DNA from: Aptenodytes patagonicus
Lineage: Eukaryota; Chordata; Aves; Sphenisciformes; Spheniscidae
DNA length: 64,000 nt
Direction: 5' to 3'
Assembly: GCF_965638725.1 (NCBI RefSeq)
Contig: NC_134949.1
Span: 50,248,151-50,312,150 of the forward strand
A program made the translations under genes and the position numbers. The notes beneath the pieces are model-generated. The model was not told the DNA's origin, made no database searches, and saw only the letters and a program-made list of their open reading frames with translations. This document shows positions 39,193 to 53,198 of the stretch, piece by piece. Positions within the stretch are counted from its first letter, which is position 1; the number at the start of each line of letters is the position of its first letter.

Positions 39193-42100
39193 CTGATGCA
39201 AAGAACGAGCAGAAAAAAAAGACAAGAAATGTCCTCAAAATCAGGCAGAAAGGGTGTGATGACTGTAATATGTATTCTCACATGCACTCAAAAATTTTGG
39301 AAAGATCTCTGCAGGAACAAGTGATTGTTTGGGTGCCCAAGTAGACTCTGGAGAAAGGTCGGCTTTCCACGAAACCTTCAAGATTGCACACATATTCTCC
39401 ATCATACATTTGTTTTGTTCAGTCCTCCATCATCTGGTGTTACTTTTTATTATTTAAAGGGTGCAATATATGGTGATAAAGTTTTACAGACTAATAAAAG
39501 ACCACGGCCAAGATTTTCAGAAATGACTAATGGTTTGGGAGGATTTTTGTTTTGAGTATCCAACCTGAGACACCTTCCAGGGCCTTATTTTCAGTAAGAG
39601 GGGGCTAAGAATTTTGTGTTAATGAGGTCATTTTTAACTTGTGAAGCTGAGCAATCAAAGGCAAATATCAGTGAAATACAAACTGCTCCTGAGTTCATGA
39701 ACAATCTCCCAAAAAGTAACAGTATATAAGGTATTTGCATGATGATTAAAGGAAGTGGAAAAATTATTACAGTAAAAATACTGCAAATGCCTACTCTGTG
39801 AACTTTGAAGACCTTTTAGAAGATACTGTTGGGAGTATTCTAGTTTGAGGAAGATGTCTCAAGCTATTACAGGATTTTTGCTCCATAATTATCCTGGCAA
39901 TCCACATTGTTAATCAATGTAATAAGAGAATCTGTATTAAAAAATAATCAAAAAGTGAGGAGCACCAACAACCGCAGAGGGTGGTAACATTTCCTTGAGC
40001 AGGGTGATCTACATGCTTGAGACTAGAACAGCCCATAAGCTTGAGAAAGACTAGAAGGGCTAAAAAGAGAGACTAGAAAGACCCATTGGGAGGAGATATG
40101 GACAACTGGGAGTGCTGTAAGAGCTTTTGTTCTGTTTCAGCATCAAAGTTGCTGACGGTGAAAAAATGCATTTCTTTCTTTCAGTAATGGCTGCCATATG
40201 TCTCAGATTTAATACGAAGCAAGGTCTGTTAAACATCAAACGTGTATAGTTCATCACCAGCAAACCCAGGAGTATACTGCAAGAAGAGCTAATTCACCAG
40301 CCCTGTGGATTGCTCCATTTAGCAAAGGCTGCAATCCAGTGTGCTTTATTTGGGTACTACTTTACTAAAATGCTAGGTGTCTTGCTCCAAAGGACAATCA
40401 GTTTATCTGAAACATACTTTTAAATTTCCTTCATGATGACTAGAGAAAAGGTGATGCTTCAAAACCTGAAGAAGAAAGTAAGTCCAGTTTATGTACCCTC
40501 CACCATGTACTCTACTGGTAGCTCCAGACAGCCATGCAGACCACTTAAGGCAGGTGTTTACATTTACTCAGGGTTCAGTCTGCCTCTTTCATTTCTGAAG
40601 ATTGGCACGTAGTGGTGATCTCTCTCTCTTTTTTGCATTGCTGCTTGAAATAGAGAGTAGGAAGCTCTGAGTTTTACTCAGAGTCAGAAAGACAAAACTT
40701 CTATTTCCAAACAGTTCCCTGATCACCAGACAGTGATATATCCCAATTAATAATATCTGCTACTCCTTTTAAAAAGGAGCCACAAAAGGTCGGCAAGACC
40801 AAAGAGTCTAAAATAAAGCAGATGAGTGAGCCCTTCAGGCTAGCCCAAGGGACAGTGCAGACAGATCAAAGGAGCCAGCACAGATGTTCCAGACCCTGCT
40901 CCTACAGACGCATTTTACTCTACATCATTCCTGGTGAAAAAACAAAACCAAAACAGACTTAGGAGCAGGAACTCTGCACCTCTCCTAGAAGCCTAGAATT
41001 GCCTGCCTAGACCTCTCAGTGGGAGAAATTGCGTCTCTTATTTAAATAGGCATTTCTGTGCATATGCAGACAGCTAAAGTATAGGGAGTTTACCTGGGGA
41101 GCTTTCAGGTTAGATTAGGAGACGTTGTTTAAAGGAACCCTAGAAAATAGTTGGGCTGGCTTAATTTGTGAAATGTAAATGTCATCTGACCCCTTTTTTA
41201 TATAGTATTTAGGAAGATGAGATCCTATTCTAAAAGTTCAGAAACAAAATTCTAGCAGTTTACATTCTGCACACCTCCGCTCCCTTGTAAAAACCACAGT
41301 GAGAACTGAGTAGCTCAGCTTAAAGAAATCCTTGCAGGGCAACACATTTCAGAACAGAATAACTATGGAAAAGGGCTCAGCTTTCGAGGGAAATAGAGCT
41401 CTCCTGAATATGCTTCATTAAGGAATTTTTTGGCTGTCTGTTCCCTTTCTCTCTCTATTTTGAGCTTTTTACCACAGTGACACCATAAAGGTTCCACGAC
41501 ACAATGCCAAGATCTGGTATTTATCTTGGCTAGCTAGGTTTAGTTTACCTACTATGTAAATGTGGCTGTCAATCTCTTAGCTTAATTTGTTTTCATGCTT
41601 TCAACAATTTCAAGACTGAAACAAATCTATCCTACCCAGGGACGCAATTTTTAAAATGCTAGATATACAACCATATATGCTAAATGTATCTTAAATTAAA
41701 TATCTAACATGCATTTATCAATTCCACACATACATTGAGTTCTTGGGCCTGCATGTGGCTATTTAGATGATTAATATTTTCCAGGCAACTAAAGGTAAAT
41801 TAAAACATGAATTAGTCATCCAATGCCCATTCTGTAAATCTGCAGTTTTGAAAAGTAAACCATCATGGATTAAATATTCTGAGATAGCATAAAGATAGTG
41901 AAAACAGGCTGTGAAGTGTTAGTGTTAGTTTTGTTCTCTTATTTTGTTCTGTTGTTAAAGAAGTCAAAAAATATTTGATTTTGTCTTCATTTTAGATTCC
42001 CACAATGATGAATTCCTAGAAGCTTAGACTTATAGAAAGATCTGTCCTCTAAAATAAATGACAAGGGTTTCATAAAAGAGTACTCCCACAACTTAATGAA

Positions 42101-45100
42101 AAAAAGATTTTAGTCCCCTTATAATAAAGCTCTGCTATAGTGATTCTGCCAGACGAGAAATTCAAAGTTCAGGTGCTTTTTTATTATTCAAAAAGAAAAG
42201 CCAAATGGCATAAGCTATATGAAAACCCAACCCTTATTTTATTTTCCATTAATTGTAATATTTTTTTTGGTCTAATTTTTAATGCAGATACTCTTGGGAA
42301 ATACTGAAATTAAACACTAGAATATGTGATTTTTTTTTCTTAAACTGTTATATTGGTCATAATTTTTGAGAGTTGGCATTTCCCAAAGCACTCAAGTTTT
42401 CTTCCAGAGTCCTGTCTTGAAGCTAGAATCTCACTCGCCATGAATACTCTGGTCACTAATTATTCTGTCAGATGGAACATGTTGAAACTAAGTCTTTATA
42501 CTATTGATGAAAGTCCTCAACATGCAGCGCTTTGGTGCCAACTAACACCACCTTTTTCTCTGAAGACAGCTCTAGAACCCAGCTCCAGGGAGAATTCATG
42601 CATCCATCCCTATCCAAGCACCGTGCAGCACTCCAGAGGCCCTAAACAGTCAGGGTTGTGCTCCAGCATTGCCTACTCTTATCTTAGATGATTCTTCGCT
42701 CATCATGGTGGCAACTGTGAATCCCAGAGGTAAATCCCAATTTCTTTCTGCATTCTGTGTATAATATACACCTCATCTCAGGGCTGTGGTTTTCATTAGG
42801 AACAAACTTATCTTTTTGAATCTAGGGTGGGAATGAAAATACTGCAGAGGATGACTTTTCTTACCCAAACTTAGGAACCTTAATAAAAACATCTCATTTT
42901 CACACATGGAATAACAAATTCTTCTTGAAATCAATGTGGCTTTGCACATAATTTTGAGAAGTTGTTAGTCTTACTGTTTACTTTTTTGGCAGCAAAATGG
43001 TCATAATGATGAAGTCGAAATGTGAAGTTCAGGAAACATTTGTTTATCTAGTTTGGAAACCAGTCTACAGAGTAAGATGGGTAGCAGATGCACACAATGA
43101 GATACTGGAAAGTTGATGAAAACAGGAATTTTGAAAGACAGCACTTGGCCTTGTTTATCTTGACGACAGCTTATTATTAAATTGGTTTATAAGGTATGAA
43201 ATTTCTAAAGACTTCCAGTACTTCCATCTGAAGTCTTATGCACGTTTCAATAAAAGCTTTATCTTCAATAGAAATACATTTTTACAGATATTATTCAATA
43301 TATTCAAAAGTGTCTGTAATTTTTGGAATATGTGCTCTAGTCAAGTTGACCAGATAACACTGCCGTCTTGCACGTTTTACCCCATGCTAGGAGACAAGGG
43401 GTAAAAACAAAAATGCTCTTTTGCACAGCGTAGCTGCCTGTATAGTTAAAGCTAACAGCCCATTCTCTTTGCAGGTCCAAAGGCTACATGTTATCCCAGT
43501 CACCTCCGTAGCCATAAACCCTTGTGCTAACTGAGCAATACAAGAACTGATTGAGCTGCAGTAGGAAAGATAACAGGGGCAGCAACCTCCAAACTAGCAT
43601 GGAACTCCTGGCATGGAAGCTCTCCAGATCAGTGATATCTTTCTCTGCTGAGTGCTGGTGCATCAAGCCCAACAAGGAGTCCATCTATCTATTAAGAAAA
43701 TGTGTATTACCTGCCTTGCAGGCAGTGCAGCTATGCCTAGAGGCATGCAGCTAGCAAGCAGCTCCTCAATAGATATGAGATGTGTGAGGTTTTGCATGTC
43801 TGATGAAGGATAGAAGCCTAAATTCAGCAAATTCTGTATTATTAAGCAGCTAGTTATGTTTTCTGGCAAAGAAATATGCTACAATTCACATTAGTATCCC
43901 AGACTTAGTTTTCTTTCTCTTACCAACATTCATACCTGTCCCTTGGGGAACAAAAAAAAAACCCACTTGCAGGGTCTGATTCTGAGAAAATATTTGGGTG
44001 ATTTTTCCCACCTCCGCTGCTGAGATATTATAGTAGAGAGATCTCTGCAACTATAAAACCACAGCCTATATGCTAATCAGAATGATCTTACGGTGGTTTA
44101 ACTGTTACAACCAGATCTGAATAGGCAGCACTTATAAACCATTTTAAACAATGTGGGATTTTTTTCATGAACATTTAAAAATATTTTTAAACATCTCATA
44201 ACAATGGATTTAGACACTGTTGTTCAAAAGGTCACTCAAGATTGTTTTCTTGGAGGGAATAAAAAACTCCATGATCCTTTATATCTTTCCTTGTGAGGTA
44301 GGAAATCATCCAAACTGAAATCTTCAGGGCAAAGTGATGATCACTCACTGTGATTCAGTGAACCCAGCCTTGAGCAATTCAGTCTCACCTCTGAACTTCT
44401 TTGAGTTGGGCACTTCAGGCAGGTCACCTCTCAGAAACAACCGGTGGGATCCTTCTTGTGGTTCCAGCGTGTGGAGGTATGAGCACAATTATTTCCTGTC
44501 TAGCCCACAGCCACAACTTTATCTGAGAAGCTGCAGAGTATAGTGTGATTAAAAGTGCTTCACCCTCTTCTTTTAAGGCTGTTTTGCCTTGCATAACAAA
44601 GCGATCATTTGCCCAGGCACTTGAACCTGACATTCCTGCATTCAAGGTGAGTGTCCTGAAGTACAGTTAGCAGTCTTTTTCTTTCTCTGTGCTAACTAAT
44701 GTTGAACTGTTCACACTAAGTAGAAAAGATTTAAGAGGTATTTATCCATGAAAGCTATATAAGTTATAGCTATATAGCTAAATAACTATTAAGTTATTTT
44801 CTTACAGACTGAGAGTCTTTCATCCAATATCTAAATCTGCAAAAATGTTCAGAACCAAAATGTCCTCCATGAGCACTCTGTCCACTGGGATGGTAGCTCA
44901 TAGACTGTTTCCCTTATTTTGTGTAGACATCCAAGCATGTTTGCCATTGCAGTCCCACATGGGAGAGTTAGATGGGATGGATCTCTGACTTTGCTGCCAG
45001 CACTCAGTAACTCACAAGTGTCAAAATGGGAGCAGATTTGTACAAGTCAGCTGCAGACATCTGGGCATCGAAGGGAAGTTTCCACAGTTTTTGCCTATGG

Positions 45101-45272
45101 AATCTATATCCAATGTTAGCTGAGTTATGATTTTGTGAGTATCGTGGGAGTCTGAATTATGAACTGGAACCTGAAACAATAAATTTTCCACATGAATTTA
45201 ATGCAAAACTCTTCAGCTGTAGAGCTGGTTATTAAAATTGATGTTGTCCCCCATTGGTTACTAGTATTCTTA

Positions 45273-45625
45273 GAACCACAGATTCACAGAAATTATAAAT
45301 AAGTTTGAAGGAACATCTGAAGGTCATTTAGTTCAACCTCCTTCTAAAAATAAGGCTAACTTTAAAGCCGGATCAGTTCCTCAGGGCACTGCCCATGCAA
45401 GTTTTAAAAATTTCCAAGGATGGAGAGTACACAGCCTCCTTGGGCAATCTGTATCAGTACTTTACACGCTCATTGTGAAGAATTTCTTTGTATGTCCAGC
45501 CTGAACTTCTCTTTTTAGAACTTTTCCTTTGCCTTTTTGTCCTTTCATTGTGCACCCCTGAATCTGGCCCCTTTTTCTATAGTGCTCTTTGAGGCAGTGG
45601 AAGACTGCAATAAATCATGGGACTG
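45273..45625 (-). mobile_element. Old, diverged CR1 LINE 3' fragment
   Basis: Antisense CR1 3' region: near its low-coordinate end ACAGATTCACAGAAATT, GGTCATTTAGTTCAACCTCC and AAGGATGGAGAGTACACAGCCTCC parallel the CR1 tail and 3'UTR, and TGAAGAATTTCTTTGTATGTCCAGCCTGAACTTC lies further in. Much more diverged than the 4.1-kb copy. High-coordinate limit is approximate. Confidence 0.75.
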
Positions 45626-45642
45626 AGGCATACGGTATATTC

Positions 45643-45725
45643 AGAGAGGCTAAGGAAATTGACTTGGCATAGTCTGGAAAGGAGAAGGCTGAGGGAAGTT
45701 GTCTTTGCAGCCTTCCATCTCAGTG
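45643..45725 (+). mobile_element. Possible CR1 fragment in opposite orientation
   Basis: GAGAGGCTAAGGAAATTGAC, AGTCTGGAAAGGAGAAGGCT and GAGGGAAG resemble the plus-sense CR1 end of ORF2 (the stretch before [11 protein letters not shown]). It directly follows a minus-sense CR1 piece, so the two are head to head. Short and degraded, hence uncertain. Confidence 0.45.
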
Positions 45726-48545
45726 GCTCTCCACTGAGCTTCGTTTTGCTTTATAACCTCACAGTCTCTACCATCTTCAGTCTATGCTTGTTGCAGCTGC
45801 ACATATAACAATTCAGACTGCCTTTCTTAATGATGTTTTGCCTTCTTGTTCCCAGTTCTCAAAATAATTTGGTTTATGCTAAGCTACTACCTATTTATTT
45901 CCTTTCAGTAAAACTGAAGGTTTGTGAGTAAGGATGGGACCCTGCCAGGTTCCTTGCACTAGAAGGACAGCCGTAATCAACCACTGCTCACTCCTTTCTT
46001 GATCCATTTGACTATGCTGGACTCTATAAAGCAGTAGAGGGCATGTAGGATTTATGCTTCCAGTGTATGTCCAGAAATTCATGTGAGTCACTGCCTGTTC
46101 CTTCTAGGGAACTTCTGTAATTTAATCTAACATGAAAAATGTCTTTTAAATCAGACAATACTTGTTTATTTGAAAGGTGTCTCTATCTTTGTGAATGGCT
46201 GTGCAACATATTTGCAGACCAGTTCCTGAAATTTCATAGGTGAAGTTTTTGTCTGTTGATTTTGTATATTGTTGTTGTAATACTGCTTTTCATGACACTA
46301 GTAGCAAACTTTCCTTTTTATGTCTGCTTTCAAATTCATATCTTTCCAAAAGATCTTGATTTTTTGTAAATTCTTCCATATGAAACTTCACATGGAAGTG
46401 TCATGACAAATTTATCCATTTTGACCTGAAAGGAGGGACACATATTGTAAGTAAATTGTATAGCTATACTATAGGCTGCATATTGTGTAGCCCTAAACAG
46501 AGTTTAGTTCAGGCTAATTTACCCACTCCGCTGTCTCTATGCTACTGCAGCTGTGTTATTATCTGTTCATGTCTGCCTACTTTTAAGTAACATGTTTGCA
46601 CCTGTACACATAAGTATTTTATAATATGATCAGGTTAGGTGGGAACAGGGATGTATGCATCAAGTTTTTCTGTATCCAGAATGCTGAGGGCTTTATAACC
46701 AAGGTCCATCACCTTCCCTTCCAGGAAGGGCAGAAATTGCAAGTTATGATGAATCAGTTTCCAAGGCTCTAGCTCTGTTAAGTATTCCCAAACACCTACA
46801 TTTCTGCCTAGTGCCTAGAAAACAATCCATGCAGCTTTCATAAACTGAGACCTAAGGTACATGTATAGTGTTGCCTATCTGTTTCTGCAACATATGTAGA
46901 TATTGGGAACTTAAACAGTCTTTATAGCGATTTAGACCAATTCATTAATGCAGAAGCAGAAATCTGTATTTCTCTGTCTCACAATATGAAAGTAAAGAGG
47001 TAGTCATGTTTCTCCTTTAACAGAAGGACCTCATGTTCTAGTTTTTTCACAGATAGTGTAAAGAACGAGCTGTGCAGTGTTATCTCTCCCCAACTAACTG
47101 AGAATTTCTGAACCACAAGAAAGAGGTGTTCAAGATAAAAATGTACTGCCAAATGCCATTTTCTCTTAGTTGTCCAAGTGTTCATTGAAAGGTGAAGGTT
47201 CCTCAGTTTCTGAGGGAGGTCATTGGTAGTTTGCTATTTTGGCAGAAGACTTCCTTCTAGGGTATCCCTTGAAGAGAACTTCAAAATGCCTTGTGAACAT
47301 CTGTGGATGTTTTATTTGCAACATATGGGTATGCAGAAAGTACCCTCATCAACAGGTTTTAATCTATCTTGAGGACTGTTCTCAGTCTCACTGTTTACAC
47401 TATTTCATTTTGCATAAAGATAACTGGTGTGCTGAAAGAAGAATATATTTCTGTCCTGTTTGCTAGATCACAGCTATGTGGCGACGCATCTCAGTATCAG
47501 TTTGTGCTCTAGAGGTCTTAATGTTTGTGTATTTTCCTGTGAAAGGGGCAGTTGGGTTAAAATCTCTCTGGAAATGGTTGAATGCTGTTTCCCATTTATT
47601 TTTTTTTTATTCTTTGGGGTTTTTTGCATGCACTTCTTTCTTCTTCTCTTATATTATAATGACTAAGTGCTATTCCATAGTGATTCCCACTCTGATGCAT
47701 TCAGAAAGCCCCAGCTTTAGACTTTATTCTTCTATGAAAATTCTAGCTTACTTGTAACAAAGGTTACTTTCAATCCTTCCTGTATGTGGATGAAAAAATG
47801 AAGAGGGAAATATTTCTATTGTCTCCTGCATCTCTCTTTTTGTTTTAGTCCCAGGTTTCTTTGTGAATTGTGTATTGATTCTGAACATCTGGAATTGGTA
47901 ATGTGCCGACTAAATGGTTTGGCGTGTTTTGTTTGTTTTTCTTTTTTTTTTTCCCCAGAGGTGATAGTTTCTGCTTTTGCTATAGAAACTAGAAGAGTTT
48001 CTGTTTGAGTGTTTAATAGTCTAGTAGTTGAAAAGAAAATAGTACCCATGGGATGATCTGTGTTTGCAAGCAAGCCATTTATGGCTCTCAGTTACCAACA
48101 CATTTATTTTAGTGTGTGTTCCAGGATGCTGACAATATCTGGACTATTCATTCCCAGGTAGAATATACTACCATCTCTCTATCATGAGTAGCTAGGGCTG
48201 CATTTTACTCATTGCCTGTGGCTTCTGAGATATGTTATTGTTCTTTTGACAATGCTGAGAAATTAATTTGCACTATTTCGTAATGCTGTGACTCCCATAC
48301 TGCAAACTCCATAAGGCATTGACTTAATGGCCAACACAAGTGCAGTGGAGGATGTTAAATTGTATGTTTACAAACATATTGAAACTTGAAAGTAGAGAAA
48401 ACAGTTTATTTAACCTTACAATTAATTTTAATAATAATAGAATAGCTTAGATTATCCTGTCTTAACCTGAAGTGTTTTTTTCAATTTATAAAAGACTGAA
48501 ACATAGTTGACAATTATATGGACACAAAAATACTATTTGCTATGT

Positions 48546-48551
48546 TTTATT
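48546..48551 (-). terminator. LUM: Candidate polyadenylation signal of LUM
   Basis: AATAAA on the minus strand, 730 nt after the LUM stop, followed by TTTTTGTGTCC-type U/GU-rich sequence that suits a downstream element. An ATTAAA upstream at about 48751-48756 and another AATAAA near 48402-48407 are alternatives. Confidence 0.5.
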
Positions 48552-49281
48552 TTCTACAATCTGGTTAAAAGTAGCATGCAAGTAATTGAATAAAAATACT
48601 TGTATATATGACTTATTTTGAAGTAAAAATTATACCAGCAATGGATAAAAATCTTACCATGAAAGTTTAAATGAAAGTATGACAAAAAGAAGAGTAAACA
48701 ATTTTTTAACCTGAAAAATGTTTCCCTGTTATCTTTCACATATTCCATTAATTTAATAATGTCATGGGCTCTGAAAACATATTTTCATACATTTTAAATT
48801 GTTGTTAGACTGTTAAATCATTTTTTCCTTTATAATTGATAACAATATGAAAAAGGCATGAATAATTAAAAAAGTTGGATTGGTTGTAGAGGAATCTTGT
48901 ATTTACACAGGCTAGCCCATACTGCTTAGCACTCTGATGAAACCCACCTGACTTCCATGTAAGTCTGGTACCACCTGGCATGTATTGCATGCATGGACAT
49001 AGATTTCTATGAAGTTGAATGCTTTTCATCAACTTACCTAGCCAGATGAAGGCATATTTTCTACCACATTTGGTCATTCTTGTGCTTTCTAAATACAACC
49101 GTTTGTAAAAATATACACACGTTTCCTTAAGGTTGCCAAGTGCATGCTAAATATTAACAAACTGAATGGATAATATGCAGATTGACACTTTTTTTAAGGC
49201 ATATCCTAATTTTAAAGAGCTATCATGATGTAATTCCTGTAGTTACTGCCCCTAGAAGGGAACTGGATGCTCCCAGGTATC

Positions 49282-49436
49282 TCACTCCAGTGAAATCTCA
49301 GCAGCCACCCGAAGGCAGTTGTACATCTCCTGTGGCAGGTCAGCCCGAGTGAGATTGTTTCCATCCAGGCGCAAATGTGTGATCTTGGAATAGGTCATTG
49401 GCCCAACAACCTTACAGAAGCTGCTCAATGGGAACT
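49282..49436 (-). CDS. LUM: Lumican, coding exon 3 (C-terminus)
   Basis: Encodes the end of lumican: it completes Lys293 (A + AG across intron 2) and runs to Glu343 with stop TGA at 49282-49284. The acceptor is CCCTTTGTTTCAG with first exon base 49436. Cys300 (SSFCKVVG) and Cys333 (YNCLRV) are the C-terminal ear disulfide pair, around the last leucine-rich repeat (HLRLDGNNLT, with sequon N320). The joined frame is 877 + 155 = 1032 nt, 343 residues, matching avian lumican. The 3'UTR continues to about 48.53 kb. Confidence 0.97.
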
Positions 49437-52396
49437 CTGAAACAAAGGGAACATGAATAAGAGAAAGCATGAATAATTAGGACAAATAGGACAAAACCAT
49501 TATTTTTCCACTTTTTAAATTTTATTTGGAAATTGTGACCTTAAATTTATTCTACTATTTTTCAATATTTTGCATGTCCGCTGATGTAATTCCCCATGAG
49601 TTTACTGGAACTTGAGGGACTTGTGTTAGGAGAGGTTCTTTCCATTAGTTGTGAGAGGTTCAGAATTTCAAGACTGAGTTTTTCAAGTGCTATGTGCTCC
49701 CAGTATCTATGTGATTTTTAAGACTTCAGATTTTATACAGAGGTCTAATCTGACATTTAGAAAAAAGGAAAAAAAAAGAATCTCCAGTAAAAGTGGAGTT
49801 GCAGAGGGAGGAATCAATCATGCTGGGTACATTATGATGGAAGGGTAAAACCGTGCTACATAAGATTTTGAAGTAAGTAAAAAGTTTCTGGAGAAATTGA
49901 AACCATGATACGGCCTTACCCTTAAGAACAGGCAGTCCAATGCGTGTCTGTGTCAATTATTTTGGATGTGTCATTTTGATTTACTAGTTTCAAAATGAAA
50001 TTTGGGGCTGGGGTTGGGAAGGAGTTTTACATTTAAATTGTATAGTTGAACCTTTCCAGAATAGCAGGATTAGAAGGTGAGTATAAATGTAAAAAATATT
50101 TATAAAAATATTTATATTTATTGTACTTTATATATCATGATATATATAGCCTCTATTCAGTTGAAGTATCATTTGGTTCACATAACACCAGACAGGTCTT
50201 GAATGGAAAACTATGTCTTGTATCTTATGAGCAGTATTAACTGTAAGCTAGAAATGACATGAAGTAGAGAAATTCTGTGCTGAGTATACATAAGCATACA
50301 CAAATACATATTATAGACCTCTGTCATGCAGAGAAGATCTATCCTCAGGAGAGAATGTATGTGAATAAACCTGATGTCCCCTGCATATCACATAGTGTAA
50401 TTCTGCAAAGATGGTCCTTCATTCTCACCTGCGTTTCCTTTGAGTCAGACAGAAGATTAGTCTATTGAAAAGCTCCATCACTACTAAAGAAGCCGTCTGA
50501 GAGGCTTGATCTTCTTCGGGCCGTTGACATGAATTGAATTCACACAGAAAATATTTTAAAGGGATTCCTTTAATGAACCCATTCACCAGTATGCGGACAA
50601 ATTTCATATCTTCAGTTGCTTTTCTGTTGCAAAGTACTAGCTCTCATAATTTCCGAGAAATCGAGGTAGTGTTCTCAAAATCGGATGCCATTTTAACTAC
50701 CAATCATAGGTCATTCATGGACATTTGAAAACACCACCTTATATATCTTTTCTGCATCACTATTTAACTCACCTAAGAAAATGCGATGACCTACATCATG
50801 TTGTAGTATTAAAGGAAGTGGAGGAAGTATCTTTCATACCTCCACTTTAACTTCAATTGGATTCTTTCAGAACTGACATTACAATAATCTGCTATCATTG
50901 ATGAAACACAGCTTGTGTAAACTAAGTATAAATGTACACCCATCTGTACAGGCAGCTCTTTAAAGCATGAGAGCTTAGGTAATTTTTTGGAGATATGATG
51001 TTGAAGAATGGGTGAAGATTTGTGTATCTTTCACAGAATAAGTTGTTTTGAGTAAGGATTAAGGAAATGTATTTCAAATGTTAGATCTTGATCACCGATT
51101 TGATTAAAGCAAATCAAAACAATTTCCTAGACTTTGTATATTGTACAGCCTTCTTTTGGAAGGGTGAGATAAAATGCATCCTTAATAGCACATTTATTGG
51201 GCAGTCCATATTGCAATATTGTATAATTTTAAGCCTGCAGACCAATTCTGATACTTTTCCGATTCAAAATGTACCAGCTGAAGTGAACTGATGATTCTTG
51301 TGAGTTAGTATCATATAATCTCATAGATGTTTATAGTATTAGATCTGTGTGGAATTTTGCTGAATAAAAACACAAGTTCCTGAGACTTTGAACTCATTCA
51401 CTTGGCCTACAGGCTATACCATTAACTGTTTAGGTCCAGTTTTCTGCAGATAGTTTGGGTGTAATTTGTAAAGATTAAAATAAACATTAATTCTAATATA
51501 GATTTTTTTTTTTCCATTTTCTTGTCATTCAGGAATGGCATGGTAAGTATATTTTTGTTGAAGGCAGACATTTAAAAACTTCCTTAATTTATTTATTTGT
51601 TTTTTTCCATATTGTTAGTTTTGAGCATAAACACTAACATTTGGTTGCAAAATAAGGTATGCTTATACAAGTTGGGTAGAAGCTTAACTACTCAAAGGAT
51701 TTAAACTTCATGCATGTAAACCACAAAATTTATCTGTGTTACCAAAATACTCAGCTGTATTGACTATTTATGAGACTGAAACCACTTTGGAAGTGGATGC
51801 AGATCTAGTCCTCACAGAATTCAAAGGAACTCTGTCATGGACTTCAGTGGGATATGGCTCCAATATTTGGTGCACACTGTTTGCATTTGAGTTTTAATTT
51901 TTTATACAGTTCATATAATTGTCAGTTGTTAGAAGCATATTAAAAATGTTTGTTTTCAAATTGCAGTCTCCACTAGCAGAAAATACGATAAGTGGGTCTT
52001 GTGAATGCACTTGATCTGCTGTTACTTACATGGTCTATATGGGAACTGCAATCAGTGAGACTAGAGCGCTGTTGCATAAAACATGTCAGTAGCTTACTTC
52101 CTCCTTTATCACACTTATTAGTGTTGCAGGTGTTAAAATGTCTTCCTGAATTTATAATATTCTGGTTCAGAGGCAGTGTACCTGGAATTTTGCCACTAGC
52201 GTGGCATTCATATTTTCCCAACACAGAATTCCTGCATGAGCCAGACACTGAGAGAATAAGAAGGATTGGATGAAAATTTCCATCTGAACAACGATTTTCT
52301 CACTAAAAGTGGCTGTCGTCATAAGAAATTCTGATATTCTAACAAACTACGTGAATATTTGAAATATCTGGGGGGAAAAAAAATCAGGAACAGGCA

Positions 52397-52546
52397 TCTC
52401 CTCTCCTCTCCTCTCCTCTCCTCTCCTCTCCTCTCCTCTCCTCTCCTCTCCTCTCCTCTCCTCTCCTCTCCTCTCCTCTCCTCTCCTCTCCTCTCCTCTC
52501 CTCTCCTCTCCTCTCCTCTCCTCTCCTCTCCTCTCCTCTCCTCTCC
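52397..52546. repeat. Perfect (TCTCC)30 microsatellite in LUM intron 2
   Basis: Thirty uninterrupted TCTCC units (150 bp) on the plus strand. The LUM pre-mRNA therefore carries GGAGA repeats, an all-purine tract. Frames of 71-86 codons through it are artefacts of the repeat. Absence of interruptions suggests recent expansion and high length polymorphism. Confidence 0.99.
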
Positions 52547-53172
52547 CATACCTATAGAGCAAAATGGGAGCATAGAAATACTTATTTTTAGACAGAATTA
52601 TTTTTTTACTATATGCTAGGTGAGAGTATATCCCTTGTACATCAGGAGTATAAGCAGCCTTTAGCTGAGAGGAAGATTAACTGTGCAAAGTTTCCTTGTT
52701 CAGGCATGCAATACAGTGGGCAATCCTAATGGGATCTGAAGTCCCATAGTCATCCTTGCTGCTCTGTGGTCCAACAGTAATCATATCTGAGTCATTTCTG
52801 CACAGGCCATTGTAAAAAAATCCTTTTGGGTTTGGTGGAGTGAGCCAGATAAAAGACGATAAAGCATCTCCACAACTAACTCTGTTTAGAATAAGCACGA
52901 TTATGGTACAGGTACTGATCCAGCTGATGGACTGGAGCAGAATACGTGGCCCCTTAACTGTTGTCTGGAACGTTTTCACATTCCCCTTTTTATACTCCAT
53001 TCATGTGGTATCTTCTTGCTGGGGTTTCAACGGAAACAACTCTCTTCTTAATCCTTTACAAGTACAAATGAAATATGGAGAAGTCTGCCTCTGGACCCTC
53101 TTCCTGTCTCACTGAACCTCTTTGATTCCTGTACGTTTTTCCATCCTGCAGTTTACAATCCATTTCCTTACA

Positions 53173-53198
53173 AGTGTGTGTGTATATATATGTATATA
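53173..53198. repeat. TG/TA dinucleotide tract
   Basis: GTGTGTGTGTATATATATGTATATA, a short compound microsatellite in LUM intron 2. Confidence 0.8.

Larger units (their letters stand above)
37004..48545. other. Intergenic KERA-LUM
   Basis: About 11.5 kb between the KERA promoter and the LUM 3' end. It contains the duplicated 120-bp element at 37.3 and 39.1 kb, old CR1 pieces at 45.27-45.73 kb, a short AT palindrome near 44754-44780, and no recognised gene. Open frames of 60-112 codons lack domains. Control elements of KERA are most likely in the first few kilobases. Confidence 0.5.

Noticed and set aside
52319-52619. Open frames of 71-86 codons with repeated GEERR or LLSSP units
   Set aside because: They are produced by the TCTCC microsatellite, whose period-5 units stay open in several frames on both strands; not genes.
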